DNA of 64,000 bases. It comes from Pseudovibrio sp. JCM 19062. Its GTDB lineage: Bacteria > Pseudomonadota > Alphaproteobacteria > Rhizobiales > Stappiaceae. A program made the translations under genes and the position numbers. Below the pieces are notes generated by a model that did not search any database, was not told the origin of the DNA, and worked only from the letters and a program-made list of their open reading frames with translations. The stretch lies in NCBI GenBank assembly GCA_001310715.1, contig BAXV01000004.1, positions 1 through 64,000 on the forward strand. The letters run 5' to 3'. Positions 54,200-64,000 of the stretch are shown here, in pieces (within the stretch, counting starts at the first letter, position 1; each line of letters opens with the position of its first letter).

Positions 54200-55209
54200 C
54201 TAGACATTGTAGTAATCCCGATACCAATTGACAAAGTTTGCAACCCCCTCCTTTACGGAGGTTTGCGGCTTGAAGCCTGTGGTTTCAATCAGGTCGGTCA
54301 CATCTGCAAAGGTGGCTGCCACATCTCCGGCCTGAAACGGCAGGTATTCTTTCTCCGCGCTCATGCCCAGCGCATCTTCGATGGCGGCAAGGTAATCCAT
54401 CAACTGGACAGGATTGCTGTTGCCGATATTAAAGAGCTGGTATGGCGCGCTGGATGTGGCCGGGTCGGATATCTTGCCGTCCCAATCTTGTGAGCGCGTT
54501 GGTGGCTCGTTCGAGATGCGCACAATGCCTTCTACAATATCATCCACATAGGTAAAGTCGCGGATCATGTTGCCATGATTGAAGAGGGGAACTGGCTTAC
54601 CCTCTAAAATTGCCTTGGTGAATTTGAAGAGGGCCATGTCGGGGCGTCCCCATGGGCCGTAAACGGTGAAGAACCGCAGACCGGTGCAGGGAATGTCAAA
54701 GAGGTGGGCGTAGGAATGGGCCATGGCCTCATTGGCTTTTTTCGTCGCCGCATAGAACGAAACCGGATGATTGCCACCGCGATGGGTTGAGAGCGGCATG
54801 GTTTCGTCAAGGCCGTACACCGAACTGGTGGAGGCGTAGACCAGGTGCTTTACCGGATGGGCGCGGGCGGCTTCGAGAATGGACAGAAAGCCGGTGACAT
54901 TTGCATCCACATAGGACTGAGGATTTTCAAGGGAATAGCGCACACCTGCCTGAGCTGCCAGATGTATACCTTTGAGGGTGCGTGTTGCTTGAAGATGCGC
55001 ATGACTGCTTGTGCATCTTCAAGCCTGATCCGTTCTTCGGTGAAATGGTTGGAGGCGGTGAGGCGTTTCAGGCGCTCTTCCTTCAGCGTCACATCATAAT
55101 AGTCGGTAACGCAGTCCAGACCGATGACGTGATAGCCATCTTGTAACAGACGGAGGGCGACAGCGTTGCCGATGAAGCCGGCGGTGCCTGTTACAAGTAC
55201 TTTTTCCAT
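54200..55209 (-). CDS. UDP-glucuronate 4-epimerase-like NAD-dependent epimerase
   Basis: Short-chain dehydrogenase: [27 protein letters not shown], catalytic [11 protein letters not shown] and [15 protein letters not shown], which is the hallmark of UDP-GlcA 4-epimerases (CapI/LspL). A frameshift near 54965 ([15 protein letters not shown] after repair). About 337 residues. With the following UDP-sugar dehydrogenase it would make an acidic hexuronate for capsule or exopolysaccharide; an acetylated sugar is also possible. Confidence 0.9.
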
Positions 55210-55226
55210 TTCGCGTTTTCCGATAG

Positions 55227-56111
55227 TCAGTTGGTTTTTACAAGCAGCTTGTCTAGCATTGGACGCAGCTGAGCGGCAAGCTCTGGATCATCCAACGCAT
55301 AAGCCACATTTGCCGACAAAAATCCTGTACGGGAACCGCAGTCGTAAGTTGTTCCACGGAATTCAACACCATGAAATGCTTGCTTACCCATTAATGTGAG
55401 CATTGCGTCTGTCAGCTGGATTTCGCCGCCAGCACCGGTGCTTTGCTTTTCCAGCAGTTCGAAAATCTCAGGCTGCAGGATATAACGGCCATTAATGTAA
55501 AGATTGGATGGGGCTTTCCCTGGCTCAGGCTTCTCAACCATTCCAGTAATGGGGAAAGATTCGTCCTCGAGTGCGTTGCCACGTTCAATGATACCGTAGT
55601 TGTGTGTCTGCTCCCATGGCACTTCCTCCACGGAGATGATGTTGCCACCGTGGTTTTCGTAGGCTTCAACCATCTGCGAGAGGCAGCCCTTTGGAGCTTT
55701 CATCAGCATGTCGGGCAGCAGAATTGCGAAGGGTTCATTACCGATAATGTCGCGCGCGCACCAGATTGCATGACCAAGACCGAGTGGTTCTTGCTGGCGG
55801 GTGAAGCTTGTTGTTCCCGCAGATGGGCGGATCTTTTCAAGAAGTTCCAGCGCATGGTCTTTGTTTCTGCGGCGCAAAGTTTCTTCCAGCTCATAAGCAA
55901 TGTCAAAGTGGTCTTCGATCACCTGCTTGTTTCTGCCAGTTACAAATACGATATGTTCAATCCCTGCTGCCCGAGCTTCATCAACCACGTATTGGATGAT
56001 GGGACGGTCCAAAATGGTGAGCATCTCTTTAGGAACGGCTTTTGTGGCAGGAAGAAAGCGGGTGCCCAGACCTGCAACCGGGAGAACAGCTTTTCGTATC
56101 GCACGTGTCAT
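55227..56111 (-). CDS. galU: UTP-glucose-1-phosphate uridylyltransferase
   Basis: 294 residues, intact. It makes UDP-glucose from glucose 1-phosphate and UTP. Nucleotidyltransferase motif [20 protein letters not shown]; central [23 protein letters not shown]. First gene of the nucleotide-sugar operon. Confidence 0.96.
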   Translation of the reverse strand: MTRAIRKAVLPVAGLGTRFLPATKAVPKEMLTILDRPIIQYVVDEARAAGIEHIVFVTGRNKQVIEDHFDIAYELEETLRRRNKDHALELLEKIRPSAGTTSFTRQQEPLGLGHAIWCARDIIGNEPFAILLPDMLMKAPKGCLSQMVEAYENHGGNIISVEEVPWEQTHNYGIIERGNALEDESFPITGMVEKPEPGKAPSNLYINGRYILQPEIFELLEKQSTGAGGEIQLTDAMLTLMGKQAFHGVEFRGTTYDCGSRTGFLSANVAYALDDPELAAQLRPMLDKLLVKTN

Positions 56112-56372
56112 ATATTTGAATTCCTTAAGTCAAGGAGGCCGAAACAGTTATTTAGCCAGCACCTAGCGGGCGCGATGTCGGCTCGTCAATGGTACCAAAT
56201 GAATTTGTCCTAGGACATAATGCTTCGATTGCCCGAAATTTGAATTACTCATTCTTCAGAGGTGTTCATTCGCAGTCAATTATCGCAAAATTGTGAAGCA
56301 CTCTTGTTTCTACAGAACATGCTGCTTTAAAAGTTTCTTTCATGTGAACATAGCGCAATCAGGGGAACAATT

Positions 56373-57128
56373 GTGATTGAAGGTTTTAAGCTTGCGGCAC
56401 TGGAAGCCGGGCAGCGCATTCTGGAAATTTATGAAAAGGACTTTCAGTCAGACACCAAGGGTGACGGGTCTCCAGTCACAATTGCTGATCAAGAGGCAGA
56501 AGAAATAATTCTGAAACACTTGGCATCATCTTCTCCGGATGTGCCCGTGATTGCGGAAGAAGCAATGGCCGCGGGGATCATGCCCGAGACTGGTTCGCGC
56601 TTTATTCTTGTGGATCCACTTGATGGAACGCGAGAGTTCATCAGTCGCAATGGAGAGTTTACGGTCAATATAGCCTTGATCGAAGACGGGGTGCCGGTGA
56701 AAGGGGTAATCTATGCTCCTGTGACTGGTGAGTTGTTTTGGGGAGAAGTTGGGCAGGGGGCCTATCGCGCCGAGGCTAATGGTTTTGATCTGGGTGATGT
56801 TACCCAAATCAACTGCTCTGTTTTTTCTGATGAACTACGTGTTCTTGCGAGCCGGTCCCACCGCAGTGAAAGAACAGAGGCTCTTCTCGCGAAGTTGGAA
56901 AATTCTTCAACTATCGCCGCAGGTTCATCTTTGAAATTTTGCCGCTTGGCGGAAGGTAAAGCTGACTTTTATCCGCGTTTGGAGCCTACCATGGAGTGGG
57001 ATACAGCTGCCGGGCAGGCGATCCTTTGTGCAGCAGGTGGGACTGTTGTTGTGGAAGGTGGGGCACCGCTTAATTATGGTAAGCTTAAAACGCTCAAGAC
57101 AAGCCTTTCGCAAATCCGTGCTTTTTAG
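56373..57128 (+). CDS. cysQ: 3'(2'),5'-bisphosphate nucleotidase
   Basis: 251 residues, intact. Removes PAP left over from sulfation and PAPS reduction. Inositol monophosphatase fold: IADQEAEEIIL, metal-binding DPLDGTREFISRNGEFTVN and MEWDTAAGQAIL. Starts with GTG at 56373 and precedes cysD in the same direction. Confidence 0.92.
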   Translation: MIEGFKLAALEAGQRILEIYEKDFQSDTKGDGSPVTIADQEAEEIILKHLASSSPDVPVIAEEAMAAGIMPETGSRFILVDPLDGTREFISRNGEFTVNIALIEDGVPVKGVIYAPVTGELFWGEVGQGAYRAEANGFDLGDVTQINCSVFSDELRVLASRSHRSERTEALLAKLENSSTIAAGSSLKFCRLAEGKADFYPRLEPTMEWDTAAGQAILCAAGGTVVVEGGAPLNYGKLKTLKTSLSQIRAF

Positions 57129-57251
57129 CAGTCGCGGACGAAAAAAATTATTTCCCATTATGGCTTAAGGTCGTTGGTAAGCTTCGGCGCGTCGATGTTC
57201 AACCGTTAAACTCAGGCCCAAGACTTAACAACACGTCCTTTGGAGATCGTG

Positions 57252-58160
57252 ATGGGCATTGATAGCCAGTCGCATTTGCGACGACTAGAAAACGAGAGCA
57301 TTCATATTATTCGCGAGGTGGCAGCTGAGTTTGATAACCCTGTGATGCTTTACTCCATTGGTAAAGACAGCGCAGTGATGCTGCACCTTGCTCTAAAGGC
57401 CTTTTATCCTTCCAAACCTCCTTTTCCACTTTTGCACGTGGACACCACTTGGAAGTTCAAGGAGATGATTTCCTTCCGTGATCATGTGGTCAAAAAGTAT
57501 GGGTTGGATTTGATCGTTCATACGAACGAAGAAGGTGCCAAAAACAACATCAATCCGTTTGATCACGGCAGCTCCAACTATACGCACATCATGAAAACAG
57601 AAGCGCTGAAGGAAGCGCTGACCAAGTACAAATTTGATGCTGCGTTTGGTGGTGCACGGCGCGATGAAGAAAAGTCACGGGCGAAAGAACGTGTGTTTTC
57701 CTTCCGTTCCAGCAGTCACGGCTGGGACCCTAAGAACCAGCGTCCGGAGTTGTGGTCGCTTTATAATAGCCGGATTGCAAAGACAGAATCCATTCGTGCC
57801 TTCCCACTGTCCAACTGGACCGAGCTGGATATTTGGCAGTACATCCTTGCGGAAGGTATTGAAATTGTGCCGCTTTACTTTGCTGCCAAACGTCCGGTGG
57901 TTGAGCGTGAGGGAAGCCTTCTGATGCTGGATGATGATCGTTTCCGTCTGGAACCGGGAGAAAAAGTTGAGCATCGAGATGTACGCTTCAGAACTCTTGG
58001 TTGTTACCCCCTGACAGGAGCTGTGGAATCCACTGCTGATACTCTTGAAGATATTGTGAGTGAAATGCTGATCGCGCGGACATCAGAGCGTAGTGGACGC
58101 CTGATCGACCATGACAGTTCCGGCTCTATGGAAAAGAAAAAGCGTGAGGGGTACTTCTAA
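57252..58160 (+). CDS. cysD: Sulfate adenylyltransferase subunit 2
   Basis: 302 residues, intact. PP-loop motif [33 protein letters not shown] (given in part). With CysN it makes APS from sulfate and ATP. ATG at 57252 with GGAGATCG upstream; a TTG at 57240 is less likely. Its stop shares one base with the start of cysNC. Confidence 0.95.
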   Translation: MGIDSQSHLRRLENESIHIIREVAAEFDNPVMLYSIGKDSAVMLHLALKAFYPSKPPFPLLHVDTTWKFKEMISFRDHVVKKYGLDLIVHTNEEGAKNNINPFDHGSSNYTHIMKTEALKEALTKYKFDAAFGGARRDEEKSRAKERVFSFRSSSHGWDPKNQRPELWSLYNSRIAKTESIRAFPLSNWTELDIWQYILAEGIEIVPLYFAAKRPVVEREGSLLMLDDDRFRLEPGEKVEHRDVRFRTLGCYPLTGAVESTADTLEDIVSEMLIARTSERSGRLIDHDSSGSMEKKKREGYF

Positions 58161-60084
58161 TGAACAAGATCACGCAGGTGTCACGGGCCTTTGACCTTTC
58201 TGACTATATCAATTCGCAAGAGTCTAAGAGTTTTCTGCGGTTTTTGACCTGTGGAAGTGTTGATGATGGCAAATCCACGCTTATTGGCCGTTTGCTTTAT
58301 GACACGAAGCTGATTTTTGAAGATCAGCTTGCCGCACTTGAGAAAGATAGCCGCAAACACGGTACTATTGCCGATGAAATTGACTTGGCCCTCCTTGTCG
58401 ATGGCCTCGAGGCGGAGCGAGAGCAGGGGATTACCATTGACGTGGCCTATCGCTTTTTCTCCACTGAAAAGCGAAAGTTCATTGTTGCAGACACGCCAGG
58501 TCATGAACAGTACACGCGGAACATGGCAACAGGTGCTTCCACCGCAGACCTTGCTATTTTGCTGGTGGATGCGCGGAATGGACTGCTAACACAGACGCGC
58601 CGCCACGCCTTTATCGCCTCCTTGCTGGGCGTGCGCCATGTGGTTCTGGCGGTCAACAAGATTGATCTGGTTGATTATGATCAGAAGCGCTTTGAAGAAA
58701 TCAAGGCTGAGTTTGAAAGCTTTTCGTCTGGCTTTGATTTCGACAGCAGCGAAGTGATCCCGCTTTCGGCACGCTTTGGCGACAACGTGACCACCCCCAG
58801 TGAGAACCTAAGCTGGTTCTCTGGCCCGACCTTGCTCGAGCATCTCGAAAATGTTGAGCTTGGTCACGGACCCAGTGAGGCTGCGTTCCGCTTTCCGGTT
58901 CAGTGGGTCAATCGCCCTAATCTGGATTTCCGTGGTTATAGCGGGACTGTGCGCGGCGGGTCTGTCAAGTTGGTGATGAAGTTGTTGTTGCTCAGTCTGG
59001 CAAGACCAGTCAGATCGAAAAAATCGTCACTATGGATGGTGATTTGCTGCGTGCTGATGACGGGCAATCCGTTACGTTGACGCTCGCTGACGAGATCGAT
59101 ATCTCCCGCGGTGATATTCTGGCTCCGGCGCATTCTCGTCCAGATGTGAGTGACCAGTTCGCCGCTCATCTGATCTGGATGTCTGAAAATGCAATGCTGC
59201 CCGGACGTCCGTACCTTTTGAAGTGTGGTACCAAAACTGTTGGTGCAAGCGTTACGGAGATCAAGCACAAGGTTGATGTGAACACGTTTGATCACCATGC
59301 AGCAAAGCAGCTTGCCCTCAACGAAATTGCGTTTTGTAATCTTGCCCTTGCTGAGCCAATTGCATTTGATCCTTATGAGGCGAACCGTGATACGGGTAGT
59401 TTCATTCTGATTGACAGGATGACGAATGAGACTGTTGCAGCTGGTCTGATCTGGTTTGGTTTGCGTCGTGCAACAAATGTGCACCGTCAGGCTTTGGACG
59501 TGAACAAGAAAGCGCGCGGAGGTCAAAAGGGCCAGACACCTGCAGTGCTGTGGTTTACTGGCTTGTCAGGTTCCGGCAAGTCAACGATTGCGAACGCAGT
59601 TGAACAGAAGTTGCTTAGCCTTGGGCGTCACACCTATCTGCTTGATGGAGACAATATCCGGCATGGTCTGAATAAGGACCTTGGCTTTAGTGATGCTGAC
59701 CGTGTCGAGAATATCAGACGTGTTGCAGAGACCTCTAAGCTATTTGTTGATGCTGGTTTGATCACGCTGGTTTCGTTTATTTCGCCCTTCAAGGCAGAGA
59801 GGCAGCTTGCACGTGACTTGCTTGAGGCTGGTGAGTTCTTCGAGATTTTCGTTGATACGTCATTGGAGGAGTGTGAGACACGCGATGCGAAAGGCCTTTA
59901 TGCCAAGGCCCGTAAGGGGGAAATCTCCAATTTTACCGGGATCGACAGCGCCTATGAGGCCCCTGAGGCCCCTGAGCTACATCTGAAGACCAAGGGACGA
60001 AGTGTTGACTCTCTTGCAGACGAGATTGTTGATCGACTGCTTGTAGAGGGGTTCATTGGCTCTGACAGTACCTGGGTCATCTGA
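58160..60084 (+). CDS. cysNC: Bifunctional sulfate adenylyltransferase subunit 1 / adenylylsulfate kinase (CysNC, NodQ type)
   Basis: N-terminal GTPase: [39 protein letters not shown]-terminal APS kinase: [38 protein letters not shown]. Fusion of the two is common in rhizobia, where NodQ is the classical case. A frameshift near 58975 (a G lost from AAGGTT). About 642 residues after repair. Together with CysD it makes PAPS. Confidence 0.95.
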
Positions 60085-60106
60085 ACCTGATTGATTGAAG
60101 ATAGTG

Positions 60107-60136
60107 AAGCCGGGAACACACGTTTCCGGCTTTTTT
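60107..60136 (+). terminator. Terminator after cysNC
   Basis: AAGCCGGGAA (60107-60116) pairs with TTTCCGGCTT (60123-60132), followed by Ts. Confidence 0.85.
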
Positions 60137-60612
60137 CTTCTCGGCCGTTTGGGGTGGGGCATGAAGGAGGACTCTTTCATTGGACCTGAAAGGGAACTGA
60201 TGGGTTTTGAGAAAATACGCAGTCTGAATATAAATCTGCTGCCAAGGATATCTTGAGATACCACCGAGTGATTGAGTAAGGCGGGCATGAAGAAAATGCA
60301 TGAGGTTTATCCCGAGGTTTAGAGGCCCATGCTGCAACTATACTCTTTCGGATGCCCTCACGACGTTTTTGCAAAATGCGGATAAACTCAACAGGATTCA
60401 TGGCATGGGCGTCAGGGGCGGCAACGCTGTACTGGGTGGTGTTATGGAAAAACGGCAAAATCTCCATCTGTTTTGGCTGGACTGAGTTTATCGAGCATGT
60501 GGACTGTAAGTTCGCGAGATTTGGGATTCTAACTCTGCTAGCTCTTGTAATTTCGGGGGGAAGGGCCTAATCAACTTTTGGATTATTTTCACGCCTTTTA
60601 GGAGATCTCTTC
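60137..60612. other. Intergenic region before kdsA
   Basis: About 475 bases. It has frames of 60-96 codons on both strands (for example 60177-60467 minus), but none has a ribosome site, and none shows a known fold. It could hold a decayed gene or an unrecognised regulatory RNA. The last 40 bases contain the kdsA leader. Confidence 0.4.
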
Positions 60613-61461
<849 letters not shown>

Positions 61462-61651
61462 ATATTTCACAGACCCTAGGGGAAGTGTCAAAAGACTGCG
61501 TTTTTACTTAGAGGTGCGACAAAATACATGTCTTTATTCCCAAGGATTTACAGAAGAGAGCGGTCTCTTCTCTTCCTTGCGGACAGTACCTCGGGTAAAA
61601 GCTCTTTGAGCCAAAAATCCAAACTCTACAAGTACATTGGAGTACTCTTAG

Positions 61652-62991
<1,340 letters not shown>

Positions 62992-63009
62992 TGAAAGCCT
63001 GAGTGTTTG

Positions 63010-63205
63010 TTCGCTATTTTTTTTGAAACGGCGAACTGCATAGGCTGCAATCTCATAGGCAGCCCAGCCAACAATCAGGTAGCCCCAGAGAATGGGGACC
63101 AGTAGTAGTCCCCAAGCTGCGAAAAGCCCGAGAGAATAAAGTAGTTCTCCGAAGTCATAACCTGCCCATGAACAGGGATTTACAAAGCCTTCATTTATCT
63201 CGCAT
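63010..63205 (-). CDS. Candidate small membrane protein (frame uncertain)
   Basis: A minus-strand frame reads EGFVNPCSWAGYDFGELLYS then LGLFAAWGLLLVPILWGYLI and VGWAAYEIAAYAVRRFKK: two hydrophobic stretches and a basic end. There is no in-frame ATG. An ATG at 63205 (ATGCGAGAT) would open it if one base is missing near 63196, which is likely given the error density here. An A8 run near 63018-63025 makes the C-terminus uncertain too. About 60-70 residues. Confidence 0.4.
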
Positions 63206-63302
63206 CCTCCAGTTCTCCTGCCATCATTACGATCACTATGGAGAGCACCCAGAAGATGATGGGTGAGGAAAACAGGAGGAGAAGTACTCTGCGTTTGGTC
63301 AT
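63195..63302 (-). CDS. Very small membrane protein
   Basis: 35 residues: a basic start MTKRRVLLLLFSSPIIF then WVLSIVIVMMAGELEDAR. One membrane helix with positive N-terminus, so probably N-in. It overlaps the candidate start of the next small ORF. No family is recognised; the composition and the neighbouring hydrophobic ORF support a real gene only moderately. Confidence 0.4.
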   Translation of the reverse strand: MTKRRVLLLLFSSPIIFWVLSIVIVMMAGELEDAR

Positions 63303-63376
63303 TACGAATGGCCCTATAAACAACGAAACGGAAATACCTAAAGTTTCATCGAGTATTGACCATTTTTGCCGCGAGG

Positions 63377-64000
63377 CTATTCGCCAGTTTTTGTTTCTTC
63401 GGCATGCCGGATGGCGGCGGCCAGTGTTTCTGGTGTTTCGGCTCCGGCCACTGCAAAACGGCCATCAATGACGAAAACGGAACGCCGGTTACGCCAATTT
63501 CATGAGCGCGAAACACATCGGCTTCTACTTCTTTGACATCCTGATCGGTATCCAGAAGATCTGATACGAGTTTGCTGTTGATACCAGCGCGTTCGGCTGC
63601 ATTCACAAGGACTTTCTTATCGGTGAGATCAGCGCCCTCGGTGAAGTAGAGTTTGAACAGCTCTTCGACCATGGCGTCCTGCATGTCTTCTGAGCGCGCC
63701 CAGCGGATCAATCGGTGACTGTTGATTGTGTTTGGAGCTTTCTCGATTGCTTCGAACTGAAAGTCGATGTTCTCAGCAGCTCCAGTGTTGCGAACATGTG
63801 CGTAAATCTCTTTTGCGCGCTCGGGCCCGCCAAACTTGTCTTCCAGATATTGTTTGCGATCCTTGCCATCTTTGGGAAGGCTCGCATCAAGCTGGTAGGG
63901 ATGCCATTGAACCTTGATGTTGCTTTCAGGTAGCATCATGAGTGCTTTTTCTAGCCGGCGTTTGCCGATGAAGCACCATGGGCACATCACATCGGAGATC
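63377..64000 (-). CDS. DsbA/FrnE-like thioredoxin-fold oxidoreductase, N-terminus outside the window
   Basis: Reads from the right edge ISDVMCPWCFIGKRRLEKAL: CPWC is the thioredoxin-fold active site of the FrnE subfamily of DsbA-like proteins. Then QWHPYQLDASLPKDG and INSHRLIRWA, then GVTGVP with the cis-proline. A frameshift near 63480 hides the end (VFVIDGRFAVAGAETPETLAAAIRHAEETKTGE, given in part), stopping at 63377. No signal peptide can be judged, as the start is outside. Substrate unknown. Confidence 0.88.

Noticed and set aside
60177..60467. 96-codon minus-strand frame between cysNC and kdsA
   Set aside because: No ribosome site, unusual composition, no recognised motif, and opposite to the flanking genes.

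Overview
The window looks like a chromosomal stretch of a marine alphaproteobacterium of the Hyphomicrobiales (Rhizobiales). GC content is moderate, gene order is typical of rhizobia-like genomes (argS / SPOR protein / nagZ / scpAB / tatABC / serS / surE-pcm-nlpD / yajC-secDF / trmFO), the SOS box is of the GTTC-N7-GTTC type, and cysN and cysC are fused. A pyruvate formate-lyase pair in this background points to a facultative fermenter such as Pseudovibrio (Stappiaceae). The genus is inferred from gene content, not from a database match.

Layout. 1-1535: end of a class III aminotransferase and a BKACE enzyme. 1598-1930: small secreted protein. 2058-5365: pflA and pflB on the minus strand behind an Fnr/FixK box. 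6047-10553: D-amino-acid enzyme, CMD-family protein, aldo/keto reductase, exonuclease III, ErpA. 10766-20714: dgt, argS, SPOR envelope protein, nagZ, scpA, scpB and an orphan ABC ATPase. 20797-27290: tatABC, serS, surE, pcm, NlpD-like LytM factor. 27420-34600: AAA+ ATPase, yajC-secD-secF, homologues of two mitochondrial complex I assembly factors, trmFO. 34725-39976: lipoprotein, a probable four-hairpin small RNA, uvrA and ssb around a LexA box. 40188-45261: tRNA-Glu, gloA, two-domain cold-shock protein, DUF192 protein, galE, zinc-type transporter, marC. 45597-52837: gyrA, coaD, two cyclophilins, queA-tgt. 52892-56111: nucleotide-sugar operon (galU, epimerase, dehydrogenase). 56373-60084: cysQ-cysD-cysNC. 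60613-64000: kdsA, eno, two small membrane ORFs and a DsbA/FrnE-like protein.

Sequence quality. More than thirty genes carry one or more single-base frameshifts, including essential ones (gyrA, argS, serS, secD, eno). Where I could work out the repair, it is usually a lost G or C in a GG/GGG/CC/CCC run, or one or two extra A/T in a run of about six. These look like sequencing errors, so each broken gene is listed as one CDS with the shift noted, not as a pseudogene. Coordinates of the shifts are approximate.

Most notable non-coding feature: at 35548-35706 four consecutive stem-loops all carry GGAGGA in the loop (plus strand), so TCCTCC(C) on the minus strand. A plausible sigma-70 promoter lies to the right on the minus strand. 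This resembles the alphaproteobacterial anti-Shine-Dalgarno small RNAs (alpha-r14 / 'cuckoo' type) but with four hairpins.
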